DNA from: DASQFD01 sp035633255
Lineage (GTDB): Bacteria > Actinomycetota > Actinomycetes > Actinomycetales > Dermatophilaceae
Assembly: GCA_035633255.1 (NCBI GenBank)
Contig: DASQFD010000048.1
Location: 1-17,688, forward strand
Reading direction: 5' to 3'
Length of the DNA: 17,688 bases
This document shows positions 7,310-14,711 of the stretch, one piece after another. A program made the translations under genes and the position numbers. The notes beneath the pieces were generated by a model that was given only the letters and a program-made list of their open reading frames with translations, was not told the origin of the DNA and searched no databases. The stretch's first letter is position 1, and each line of letters starts with the position of its first letter.

Positions 7310-7867
7310 CTACCCGAGCGGAACCTCGGCCACCACCTCGTGGCGGGGTCGGCCGCGCGGTCCCTCCCCGAGGTGGGACTGCACCAGGGCGAGGTGGTCC
7401 GCCGTCCACCACGGACCGGCATAGAGGTCCAGCACGCGCACCCACCGGGTCGCCTCGGTGGGGCGGCGGAAGCGCCCCAGCGTGAGGTGCGGGGTGAAGC
7501 GGCCCCCGTCCGGCGCCGCGCCGGCTCGGTTGGCGGCCGATCGCACCCGGCGCGCCAGCGGAGGCAGGCCCCCCGCCGGGTCCTCCACGCCGGCCCAGAG
7601 GACCCGCGCGCCCGGGACGTCGGGGAAGCACCCGGCGCCGCACACCCGCAGCGGCATCCCGGGCGTCCGTGACGCCGCCCCGGCCAGGCCCTCGACGAGG
7701 TCGTCGACGCGGTCGGCCGGTGCGTCCCCCATGAACGCCAGCGTCACGTGCCACTGGTCCGGCGGAGTCCATCGCGGACCGTCCTCGACCTCCTGCCGTG
7801 GCGCGAGCAGCTCGCCGAGGTCGTCGACGGCGGCCCGCGGGAGCGGCACGGCCACGAAGACGCGCAT
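7310..7867 (-). CDS. thpR: RNA 2',3'-cyclic phosphodiesterase (2H family, ThpR/LigT)
   Basis: A 185-residue 2H-superfamily protein that opens 2',3'-cyclic phosphates at RNA ends; earlier family names are LigT and 2'-5' RNA ligase. Both catalytic HxT tetrads are present: His40-Val-Thr42 (WHVTLAF) and His127-Leu-Thr129 (PHLTLGR). The opening MRVFVAVPLP is the usual family start, and the length is normal. The ATG at 7867 has GAGGA seven bases upstream. Frames extending far upstream are antisense to the divergent dynamin-like gene. It converges on tRNA-Arg. Identification rests on the paired motifs and length. Confidence 0.93.
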   Translation of the reverse strand: MRVFVAVPLPRAAVDDLGELLAPRQEVEDGPRWTPPDQWHVTLAFMGDAPADRVDDLVEGLAGAASRTPGMPLRVCGAGCFPDVPGARVLWAGVEDPAGGLPPLARRVRSAANRAGAAPDGGRFTPHLTLGRFRRPTEATRWVRVLDLYAGPWWTADHLALVQSHLGEGPRGRPRHEVVAEVPLG

Positions 7868-7885
7868 CCGCACATCCTCGCCCAC

Positions 7886-7944
7886 GGCCAGCCCCCGGCC
7901 AGCCCCCGGCCAGCCCCCGGTGGGCTCACCGGTGGGCTCCCCGG
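7886..7944. repeat. Two short tandem repeats in the thpR upstream region
   Basis: Three exact copies of GGCCAGCCCCC (7886-7918) are followed by two near-identical copies of TGGGCTCACCGG (7921-7944, one difference). They lie between the thpR ribosome binding site and the leaderless promoter of the divergent dynamin-like gene, and probably arose by slippage. Confidence 0.85.
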
Positions 7945-7995
7945 TACGCGCAGCGCGGGCCGACGCCGGTGCCCTGTCCCCGTCCACCACGCCGT

Positions 7996-8001
7996 TAGGC
8001 T
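7996..8001 (+). promoter_or_regulatory. Leaderless -10 element of the first dynamin-like gene
   Basis: TAGGCT, seven bases, GTG (8009). No ribosome binding site is present, which supports a leaderless transcript. Confidence 0.6.
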
Positions 8002-8008
8002 GGCCCGC

Positions 8009-9721
8009 GTGGCGCAGGCACCGACAGAGAGCGACGAGCTCGTCGACGTGGTGTCCCGCCTGCGGGACCTCGTCGAGGAGGTGTCCCTCCCGCTCGACGT
8101 CCCCGGCCGCGACGCCGCGGAGGTGAGCCGGCTGGCCCTGCTGAACCAGCTCGACGACTACGTCCTCCCGCGGCTGCGCTCCATCGACGCCCCTCTCCTC
8201 GCGGTCGTCGGCGGCTCCACCGGCGCCGGCAAGTCGACCCTGGTCAACTCCGTCGTGGGCGCCACGGTCAGCCGCACCGGGGTCATCCGCCCGACCACGA
8301 CCACGCCTGTCCTGGTGCACCACCCCGACGACGAGCGGTGGTTCACCGGCCACCGGATCCTGCCGACGCTCGCCCGGGTGACCGGCGCTGCCGGGGAGGA
8401 GCAGCAGGCCGGAGCCGTCCGGCTGGTCGCCTCCTCGGCCCTGCCGCCGGGGATGGCGCTGCTCGACGCCCCGGACATCGACTCGGTGGTCCACACCAAC
8501 CGGGAGCTCGCGACCCAGCTGCTGGCCGCCGCGGACCTCTGGCTCTTCACGACGTCCGCCGCCCGCTACGCCGACGCGGTGCCGTGGGACCTGCTGCGCA
8601 CCGCCTCCGACCGGGGCACCGCCGTGGCGATCATCCTCGACCGGGTCGTGCCGCCCGCCGACGAGGAGATCCGGCCGCACCTGCACGAGATGCTCCGCGA
8701 GCAGGGGCTGGTCACCGCGCCCATCTTCACCGTCCCGGAGAGCGTGCTCGACCGCGACGCCCGGCTGCCGGAGGCGGCCACCGCCCGGCTGCGGGCCTGG
8801 CTGGACGCCCTCGCCGGCGACTCCCGCGCCCGCTCGGTGGTGGTCAGCCAGACCCTGCGCGGTGCCATGCACTCCCTGTCCGGTCGCACGGACCAGCTCG
8901 CCGCCGCGAGCGAGGCCCAGGACGCGGCCCGTGCCGCGCTCGCCGGTGCCGCCGAGGAGGAGTACACCGCCGCCCTCGCCGCGGTCCAGGCCGGGATGAC
9001 CGACGGCACGCTGCTGCGCGGGGAGGTCCTCGCGCGCTGGCAGGAGTTCGTCGGCACCGGGGAGTTCTTCCGCCAGATGGAGACGACGATCGCGCGGTGG
9101 CGTGACCGGGTGGGTGCGGCCCTGCGTGGCGCGCCTCGGCCCAGCGAGTCGCTCGGTGAGGCGCTCCAGACCGGCGTGGCGGCGCTGGTCCGCTCGCACG
9201 GCGACGCCGCCGCCGCCGACACCGCCCGGACCTGGCGCCGGCTGCCCGGCGGCGAGCCGCTGCTGGCCGCCGACCCCGCACTGGCCAGCGGCTCCGGCGA
9301 CTTCGGCGACCGCGTGGACCGGGTCGTGCGTGAGTGGCAGGGCGAGGTGTTCGACCTGGTCCGCACCGAGGGGGGGAACCGGCGCACCAACGCCCGCGTC
9401 GCGGCATACGGCGTCAACGGCATCGGGCTGGTGCTGATGCTGGTCACCTTCGCGCACACCGGTGGCCTCACCGGCGCCGAGGTCGGCATCGCCGGCGGCA
9501 CGTCCGTGCTGGCCCAGCGCCTCCTCGAGGCCATCTTCGGCGACCAGGCGGTGCGCGAGATGGCCGCCAAGGCGCGCGCCAGCCTCGCCGCCCGTGTGGA
9601 GGAGCTGTATGCCGGTGAGCGCGGCCGGTTCCTCACGCGCCTGGAGGACCGGGCCGCCCCCGAGGACCAGACCGGGCGGGTGGTCGCTGCGGCGGCCGCC
9701 GTGCGGGAGGAGTCGCGTTGA
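8009..9721 (+). CDS. Dynamin-like GTPase, first of pair (DynA/IniA-like)
   Basis: A 570-residue dynamin-family GTPase. The G1 P-loop is GGSTGAGKST (residues 68-77), a Thr-rich G2 switch follows (RPTTTTPV), and G3 is Asp153-Ala-Pro-Asp156. A canonical N/TKxD G4 is not evident: the expected strand reads AIILDRVVP. A long, mostly helical region rich in Ala, Glu and Arg follows, and one hydrophobic stretch (about 472-510) may be a membrane-insertion paddle. It overlaps the second GTPase gene by four bases. Streptomyces carries an adjacent DynA/DynB pair that stabilises sporulation septa, and mycobacterial IniA/IniC are related; by analogy this pair acts at the membrane, perhaps in division or membrane repair. 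Orthology to either pair is inferred. Confidence 0.82.
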   Translation: MAQAPTESDELVDVVSRLRDLVEEVSLPLDVPGRDAAEVSRLALLNQLDDYVLPRLRSIDAPLLAVVGGSTGAGKSTLVNSVVGATVSRTGVIRPTTTTPVLVHHPDDERWFTGHRILPTLARVTGAAGEEQQAGAVRLVASSALPPGMALLDAPDIDSVVHTNRELATQLLAAADLWLFTTSAARYADAVPWDLLRTASDRGTAVAIILDRVVPPADEEIRPHLHEMLREQGLVTAPIFTVPESVLDRDARLPEAATARLRAWLDALAGDSRARSVVVSQTLRGAMHSLSGRTDQLAAASEAQDAARAALAGAAEEEYTAALAAVQAGMTDGTLLRGEVLARWQEFVGTGEFFRQMETTIARWRDRVGAALRGAPRPSESLGEALQTGVAALVRSHGDAAAADTARTWRRLPGGEPLLAADPALASGSGDFGDRVDRVVREWQGEVFDLVRTEGGNRRTNARVAAYGVNGIGLVLMLVTFAHTGGLTGAEVGIAGGTSVLAQRLLEAIFGDQAVREMAAKARASLAARVEELYAGERGRFLTRLEDRAAPEDQTGRVVAAAAAVREESR

Positions 9722-11394
9722 GCCCGCTCCGCCGGGGGAGCGCGACGGTGACGGGGGTCAGTGTGGAGGCCCTCGACGAGGCGTCCCAGGCGCTGCGCGC
9801 CGCGGTCGACACCGGTGGCGGCCAGCTGCCCGAGGCCCCCCGCGAGCGTGCCGGGCTCGTCGTGGACAAGGTCCGGCAGCGCACCGCCCTCGTCGGCGGC
9901 CACACGGTCGTCGCGCTCGCCGGGGCGACCGGGAGCGGGAAGTCCTCGCTCTTCAACGCGCTCGTCGGTGCCGACGTCGCCGAGGTGGGCCACCGCCGCC
10001 CGACGACCTCGCGGCCCACGGCCGGGCACTGGGGCGAGGAGCCGGTCGGCGAGCTGCTCGACTGGCTGGGCATCGGGCAGCGCCACGCGGTCGGGTCCGG
10101 TGGCCCGTCGGGCGCCGGCGCCGTTGGCAGCCTGGACGGGCTGGTGCTGCTCGACCTGCCGGACTTCGACTCGCGCGAGTCGGCGAACCGCGTCGAGGCC
10201 GAGCGGGTCCTCGACCTCGTCGACGTGTTCGTCTGGGTGACCGACCCACAGAAGTACGCCGACGCGCGGCTCCACGACGACTACGTCAGGGCGCTGGCCA
10301 CCCACGACGCGGTGACGCTGGTCGTGCTGAACCAGGCGGACCTGCTGACCGAGGCCCAGCTGGCCGAGTGCGTGGCGGACCTGTCCCGGCTGACCGCGGC
10401 CGACGGGATGGCGACCGCGCCGGTCCTCACCACCTCGGTCGTCACCGGTCAGGGCCTGGACGTGCTGCGCCAGCGGCTCGCGAACGCCGTCGTGGGGGCC
10501 GGCGCCGCTCGCAGCCGGCTGGCGGCCGACGTGCGGGCCGCGGCCGGCGCGCTGCGGCCGGGCGTCGCGGACACCGAGCCGACCCTGGCCGCGGAGTCCG
10601 AGACCCAGCTCGTCTCCGCGCTGGCCCGCACGGCGGGCGTGCCCACCGTGGTCGACGCGGTGAACCGGGACCACCGGATGGCGGCGGTCAGCCACACCGG
10701 GTGGCCGTTCACGCGGTGGGTGCAGGGGCTGCGACCCCGCCCCCTGCGGCGGCTGCGGCTGGACGGTGACGAGGTGCGGATCACCCAGTCCGACGTCCGC
10801 TCGGTCCTGGGCCGCTCGTCGCTGCCCCCGCCCACCCCGGCCGCGCGGGCCGCGGTGTCGCTGGCCACGCGGCAGGTGGCCGACCGGGCCGCCACCGGGC
10901 TGCCCATCGCGTGGGCCGACGCGGTGGCCGACGCGGTGGCCGACGCCGCGAGCCCACCCGGGTCCGAGCTCGGCGACGTGCTCGACCAGGCGGTGCTGCG
11001 GACGCCGCTGCGTGGCCGTGACCCGGCGTGGTGGCGGGTCGTCGGCATGGCCCAGGTGGCGCTCGCCGTCGCGGCGCTCGCCGGGCTGGCCTGGCTCGTG
11101 GTGCTCATGGTCCTCGGCTGGCTCCAGCTGCCCCAGCCGGACACCCTGAGGTGGGGTCCCCTGCCGGCGCCGTTCGTGCTGCTCGCCGGTGGGGTGCTGG
11201 GCGGCCTGTTGCTCGCGGCGCTGTCGCGGTGGTGGGGCCGGGTCGGTGGCCGGCGGCGGGCCCGGGCGGTCGAGAAGCGGCTGCACGCGGCGGTCGCGGA
11301 GGTCGCCGACGCCCAGGTCGTCGCGCCCGTCGCCGAGGTGCTCGGGCGGCACCGGACGACCCGCGAGCACCTGGAACGGGCCGCGGCCGTCTGA
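9718..11394 (+). CDS. Dynamin-like GTPase, second of pair, with two membrane segments (DynB/YfjP-like)
   Basis: A 558-residue GTPase, translationally coupled to the first: its TTG start overlaps the TGA stop (TTGA), with GGAGGAG five bases upstream. A second possible start, GTG 9748, also has a good ribosome binding site (GGGGGAG, 9734-9740). The GTPase motifs are complete: P-loop GATGSGKS (69-76), G3 Asp146-Leu-Pro-Asp149, and G4 Asn205-Gln-Ala-Asp208. Two transmembrane segments lie at about 445-468 and 486-506, followed by a basic stretch (GGRRRARAVEKR). This matches the DynB-type partner that anchors a soluble DynA. Residues 398-407 contain a duplicated WADAVADAVADA motif. Family placement is good; cellular role is inferred. 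Confidence 0.82.
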   Translation: MSPLRRGSATVTGVSVEALDEASQALRAAVDTGGGQLPEAPRERAGLVVDKVRQRTALVGGHTVVALAGATGSGKSSLFNALVGADVAEVGHRRPTTSRPTAGHWGEEPVGELLDWLGIGQRHAVGSGGPSGAGAVGSLDGLVLLDLPDFDSRESANRVEAERVLDLVDVFVWVTDPQKYADARLHDDYVRALATHDAVTLVVLNQADLLTEAQLAECVADLSRLTAADGMATAPVLTTSVVTGQGLDVLRQRLANAVVGAGAARSRLAADVRAAAGALRPGVADTEPTLAAESETQLVSALARTAGVPTVVDAVNRDHRMAAVSHTGWPFTRWVQGLRPRPLRRLRLDGDEVRITQSDVRSVLGRSSLPPPTPAARAAVSLATRQVADRAATGLPIAWADAVADAVADAASPPGSELGDVLDQAVLRTPLRGRDPAWWRVVGMAQVALAVAALAGLAWLVVLMVLGWLQLPQPDTLRWGPLPAPFVLLAGGVLGGLLLAALSRWWGRVGGRRRARAVEKRLHAAVAEVADAQVVAPVAEVLGRHRTTREHLERAAAV

Positions 11395-11410
11395 GGCGGC
11401 CCGGGCCGCC

Positions 11411-11555
11411 GACGCGGCTGGACGCGCCGACGCGGCTGGAAGCCTGACACGCCTGGACGCCCGACACGGCTGGACGCCTGACGCGGCTGGATGCGCCCCA
11501 CGCGGGTGGACGCGCCCGACGCGGCTGGACGCGCCGACGCGGCTGGAAGCAGCGG
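11411..11555. repeat. Eight-unit imperfect tandem repeat (17-20 bp units)
   Basis: Units begin at 11411, 11429, 11446, 11463, 11480, 11499, 11518 and 11536, with consensus close to GACGCGGCTGGACGCGCC. The first two units recur as the last two over 33 bp. The repeat fills about half of the 309-bp spacer between the GTPase gene and ssb; beyond it (11556-11689) I see nothing but the ssb ribosome binding site. Lengths vary by one or two bases, so it does not encode a periodic protein. Confidence 0.85.
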
Positions 11556-11703
11556 GGTCCGTCCCCGGTCGCCGTCGTCCACAGCGGAAGCTCACGGCAC
11601 GTGCCGTCCACAGGCGGGGGGCGCAGGTCCGCGGTCGTCGGCGCCTCCCGGGTTGGCTGGCGTCCTGCCGCCCCGCCGGGGCGTGAACCAGGGAGGACAC
11701 CTC

Positions 11704-12423
11704 ATGAACGAGACCCACGTGACCATCCAGGGCCGGGTGGTCGCCGACCCCGAGCTCAAGGCGACGCGTTCGGGCGTGCCGTTCGCCAGCTTCCGCATCG
11801 CGTCGACGGTCCGGCGGCCGGTGCCCGGGCGAGCGGGAAGCTTCGAGGACGGTGGCACCAGCTTCTACGCCGTGACCGCCTTCCGGTCCCTCGGGATCAA
11901 CGTCGCCCGTTCCTTGCACAAGGGCGAGCCGGTGACCGTCCACGGGCGGCAGCGGGTCAACCAGTGGACCCGCGCGGACGGCACCTACGGCACCACGGTG
12001 GAGATCGACGCCCGGGCGGTCGGGCACGACCTGGGATTCGGCACCTCCTCGTTCGCCAAGGTGGTCCGCGCGCAGACCGACGAGTCCGACCGGATGTCGG
12101 ACCCGGTGGTCCAGGAGACGTTCGAGCGCCAGGCGAGGGAGCAGGACGGGGTGCCGCCCGCGCTCGGCGACCCCCGGGTGCCCACCTCGCCCTACGGCGC
12201 GCCCGGCACGCCGTCGTCGCCCTTCGGTGACCCGCTCACCGACCCCTACGTGGTCGTCGACGGGCCGGGGGTGCTGGAGGGTTCGGGGGCGCTCGACGGT
12301 CGCGAGCTGTTGGAGGGGCCGGGGGCGCTCGAGGGATCGGGGCCGCTGGAGGGATCGGGGCCGCTCGGCGCCCTCCCGACCGACGGCTCGGACACCCACG
12401 CCGCGGAGGGGCACGCCGCCTGA
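11704..12423 (+). CDS. ssb: Single-stranded DNA-binding protein paralogue without acidic tip
   Basis: A 239-residue protein with an N-terminal OB fold (about residues 1-110). The opening ETHVTIQGRVVADPELK, the TSFYAVTAFRSLGINVARSLHKGEPV segment and the GRQRVNQWTRADG loop are those of bacterial SSB. It would coat single-stranded DNA during replication, repair or recombination. Residues 111-239 are low-complexity and include five hexapeptide repeats near LEGSGP. The protein ends HAAEGHAA rather than with the acidic DDDIPF-type tip that recruits partner proteins, so it is probably an accessory SSB. The ATG at 11704 has GGGAGGA seven bases upstream. Confidence 0.88.
   Translation: MNETHVTIQGRVVADPELKATRSGVPFASFRIASTVRRPVPGRAGSFEDGGTSFYAVTAFRSLGINVARSLHKGEPVTVHGRQRVNQWTRADGTYGTTVEIDARAVGHDLGFGTSSFAKVVRAQTDESDRMSDPVVQETFERQAREQDGVPPALGDPRVPTSPYGAPGTPSSPFGDPLTDPYVVVDGPGVLEGSGALDGRELLEGPGALEGSGPLEGSGPLGALPTDGSDTHAAEGHAA
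12274..12363 (+). repeat. Five 18-bp repeats inside the ssb C-terminal region
   Basis: Units at 12274, 12292 (diverged), 12310, 12328 and 12346 encode hexapeptides of the type LEGSGA/LEGSGP. The last two units differ at a single base, which suggests recent duplication. Confidence 0.85.
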
Positions 12424-12456
12424 GCTGCGTCGCTGGGCACCGGTCGCTGCCCCCAG

Positions 12457-12497
12457 GCGAACCCGGCAGGGCGAACCCGACCGGCGAACCCGGCAGG
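12457..12497. repeat. Three short repeats and a small hairpin between ssb and ettA
   Basis: GCGAACCCGGCAGG occurs at 12457 and 12484, with a shortened, altered copy at 12471. The last copy runs into GGTTCG (12496-12501), so CGAACC (12485-12490) can form a 6-bp hairpin with it. This could be a weak ssb terminator. Confidence 0.6.
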
Positions 12498-12521
12498 TTC
12501 GGGCTGGGGCCGAGGAGTCGT

Positions 12522-12527
12522 TAGCCT
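12522..12527 (+). promoter_or_regulatory. Leaderless -10 element of ettA
   Basis: TAGCCT, seven bases, ATG (12535), with no ribosome binding site. The geometry is the same as at the orn, M20 and dynamin-like genes. Confidence 0.6.
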
Positions 12528-12534
12528 TGGCCCC

Positions 12535-14217
12535 ATGCCCGAGTTCATCTATGTGATGTCGCGCGCCCGCAAGGCGCACGGCGACAAGGTCATCCTCGAC
12601 GACGTCACGCTCTCGTTCTACCCCGGCGCCAAGATCGGCGTCGTCGGGCCCAACGGCGCCGGCAAGTCCTCGGTGCTGAAGATCATGGCGGGACTGGACC
12701 AGCCCAGCAACGGTGAGGCCCGGCTCACCCCCGGGTACAGCGTTGGCATCCTCATGCAGGAGCCGGAGCTGGACGAGACGCGAACGGTGCTCGGCAACGT
12801 CGAGCAGGGCGCCGGGGAGATCAAGGCCAAGCTCGACCGGTACCACGAGATCACCGCGCTGATGTCCGACCCGGACGCGGACTTCGACGCCCTGATGACG
12901 GAGATGGGCCAGCTGCAGGAGGCGATCGACGCGGCTGACGCCTGGGACCTCGACTCCCAGCTCGAGCAGGCGATGGACGCGCTTCGCTGTCCACCGCCGG
13001 ACGCGGACGTCACCGTCCTCTCCGGCGGCGAGCGACGCCGCGTCGCGCTGTGCAAGCTGCTGCTGCAGAAGCCGGACCTGCTGCTCCTTGACGAGCCCAC
13101 GAACCACCTCGACGCCGAGTCGGTCCTCTGGCTCGAGCAGCACCTCGCGGCCTACCACGGGGCGGTGGTGGCGGTCACCCACGACCGGTACTTCATGGAC
13201 AACGTCGCGCAGTGGATCCTGGAGCTGGACCGGGGTCGCGCCTACCCCTACGAGGGCAACTACTCCACCTACCTGGAGAAGAAGCGCGCCCGCCTCGAGG
13301 TCCAGGGCCGCAAGGACGCCAAGCTCGCCAAGCGCCTCAGCGAGGAGCTCGAGTGGGTCCGCTCCAACGCCAAGGCCCGCCAGACCAAGTCCAAGGCACG
13401 CCTCTCCCGCTACGAGGAGATGGCCGCCGAGGCCGACCGCACCCGCAAGCTCGACTTCGAGGAGATCCAGATCCCCCCGGGGCCGAGGCTGGGCAGCAAG
13501 GTCATCGAGGTCAAGGACCTGCGCAAGGGGTTCGGCGACCGGGTCCTCATCGACAACCTGTCCTTCTCACTGCCCCGCAACGGCATCGTCGGCGTCATCG
13601 GACCCAACGGCGTCGGCAAGACCACCTTGTTCAAGACGATCGTCGGGCTCGAGGAGCCGGACGCCGGCACGGCGGAGGTCGGGGACACGGTGCAGATCTC
13701 CTACGTCGACCAGTCGCGCGGCGGCCTGGACCCCGATCTCAACGTCTGGGAGGTGGTCTCCGGCGGCCACGACTACATGGACGTCGGCCACGTCGAGATT
13801 CCCACCCGTGCCTACGTCTCCCAGTTCGGTTTCAAGGGCCCGGACCAGCAGAAGAAGGCCGGCGTCCTCTCCGGCGGAGAGCGCAACCGGCTCAACCTCG
13901 CGCTCACCCTCAAGGAGGGCGGCAACCTGCTGCTCCTCGACGAGCCGACCAACGACCTGGACGTGGAGACGCTTGGCTCGCTCGAGAACGCACTGCTCGA
14001 CTTCCCCGGCTGCGCCGTCGTGATCAGCCACGACCGGTGGTTCCTCGACCGGGTGGCGACGCACATCCTCGCCTACGAGGGCGATGCGCAGGACCCCTCG
14101 AAGTGGTACTGGTTCGAAGGCAACTTCGAGTCCTACGAGAGCAACAAGGTGGAGCGCCTCGGCGAGGAGGCTGCCCGCCCGCACCGGGTCACCTACCGCA
14201 AGCTGACCCGCGACTGA
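12535..14217 (+). CDS. ettA: Energy-dependent translational throttle protein EttA (ABC-F ATPase)
   Basis: A 560-residue ABC-F protein that binds the ribosomal E site and couples the first elongation steps to the ATP/ADP ratio. Two ATPase domains are complete: Walker A GPNGAGKS (38-45) and GPNGVGKT (356-363), signatures LSGGE (162-166 and 445-449), and Walker B with LLLDEPTN (Asp186-Glu187 and Asp469-Glu470). The interdomain P-site tRNA-interaction linker (about 240-310) is rich in Lys and Arg. The arm between Walker A and signature of domain 1 (about 95-150) and the length match E. coli EttA (555 residues) rather than Uup or antibiotic-resistance ABC-F proteins. No transmembrane domain is present. 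It has its own leaderless promoter. Confidence 0.95.
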   Translation: MPEFIYVMSRARKAHGDKVILDDVTLSFYPGAKIGVVGPNGAGKSSVLKIMAGLDQPSNGEARLTPGYSVGILMQEPELDETRTVLGNVEQGAGEIKAKLDRYHEITALMSDPDADFDALMTEMGQLQEAIDAADAWDLDSQLEQAMDALRCPPPDADVTVLSGGERRRVALCKLLLQKPDLLLLDEPTNHLDAESVLWLEQHLAAYHGAVVAVTHDRYFMDNVAQWILELDRGRAYPYEGNYSTYLEKKRARLEVQGRKDAKLAKRLSEELEWVRSNAKARQTKSKARLSRYEEMAAEADRTRKLDFEEIQIPPGPRLGSKVIEVKDLRKGFGDRVLIDNLSFSLPRNGIVGVIGPNGVGKTTLFKTIVGLEEPDAGTAEVGDTVQISYVDQSRGGLDPDLNVWEVVSGGHDYMDVGHVEIPTRAYVSQFGFKGPDQQKKAGVLSGGERNRLNLALTLKEGGNLLLLDEPTNDLDVETLGSLENALLDFPGCAVVISHDRWFLDRVATHILAYEGDAQDPSKWYWFEGNFESYESNKVERLGEEAARPHRVTYRKLTRD

Positions 14218-14230
14218 CCCCGGACCCGGA

Positions 14231-14273
14231 CGCACGCGACCGCCGCCCGGAATGGACGGCGGTCGGGTGTGCG
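14231..14273. terminator. Two-way hairpin between ettA and csp
   Basis: A 9-bp stem (CGACCGCCG, 14237-14245, with CGGCGGTCG, 14257-14265) is extended by a second 5-bp stem (CGCAC with GTGCG) across a small bulge. It lies 13 bp after ettA and 23 bp beyond the end of the convergent csp gene, so it probably serves both. Confidence 0.65.
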
Positions 14274-14296
14274 CCTCGCGGCGCGGGGGAGGTCGG

Positions 14297-14503
14297 TCAG
14301 CCCAGGACGGTGATGTTCGCCGCCTGCGGACCCTTCGGGCCCTGCTGGGTCTCGTACTCGACCTTGGCGTTCTCGTCGAGCGAGCGGTAGCCGCCCGAGT
14401 TGATGGCCGAGTAGTGGGCGAAGACGTCGGCGGAGCCGTCGTCCGGGGCGATGAAGCCGAAGCCCTTGTCGGCGTTGAACCACTTCACGGTGCCAGTAGC
14501 CAT
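14297..14503 (-). CDS. Cold-shock protein (CspA family)
   Basis: A 68-residue single cold-shock domain, an RNA chaperone that melts structured mRNA. RNP1 is KGFGFI (13-18) and RNP2 includes DVFAHYSAI (26-34). MATGTVKWFNADKGFGFI is the standard start of the family, and the length is normal. A typical Shine-Dalgarno sequence is not obvious; AGAAAGCAGG lies upstream and falls in or next to a long-range helix in the leader. The leader is unusually long and structured, which suggests control at the mRNA level. Confidence 0.95.
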   Translation of the reverse strand: MATGTVKWFNADKGFGFIAPDDGSADVFAHYSAINSGGYRSLDENAKVEYETQQGPKGPQAANITVLG

Positions 14504-14659
14504 GTTGGCCTGCTTTCTGAGGGAGGAGCCGGCCGCGTGTCGGATGGCTCCGCGTTGGTGATGCCTGGTGCGTACCTCTGCTCAGAAAGTGCTGCTGCCC
14601 CGGCGGGGCGCTCTGCGACCACTTCACAACGGAAAGCTCAACAACTGATCACCACCCTA
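14504..14659 (-). promoter_or_regulatory. Promoter and structured leader of the cold-shock gene
   Basis: TAGGGT (14659-14654, minus strand) is a good -10 and would give a leader of about 144 nt. The leader contains a perfect 9-bp inverted repeat (14581-14589 with 14513-14521) whose 3' arm ends nine bases before the ATG. Inside it is a 6-bp one (14546-14551 with 14525-14530). A GCCCC/GGGGC hairpin (14597-14609) lies nearer the transcript start. The start site and folding are inferred. Confidence 0.45.
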
Positions 14660-14711
14660 CCGGTCGGCGCCGGAATCGCCGCATCAGTCGCCCACGTCCG
14701 GGACGCCCCGT

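Noticed and set aside
7868..9457. Upstream extension of the thpR frame
   Set aside because: It is antisense to the dynamin-like gene, while MRVFVAVPLP with its own ribosome binding site is the normal start.
11411..11555. CRISPR array or repeat protein in the tandem repeat
   Set aside because: There are no unique spacers, and unit lengths change the reading frame, so it is neither an array nor a periodic protein.
8566..13182. A very long open frame (over 1500 codons) on the minus strand
   Set aside because: It is antisense to the dynamin-like, ssb and ettA genes, its product is Arg/Gly/Pro/His-rich low-complexity sequence, and such frames are expected at this base composition.
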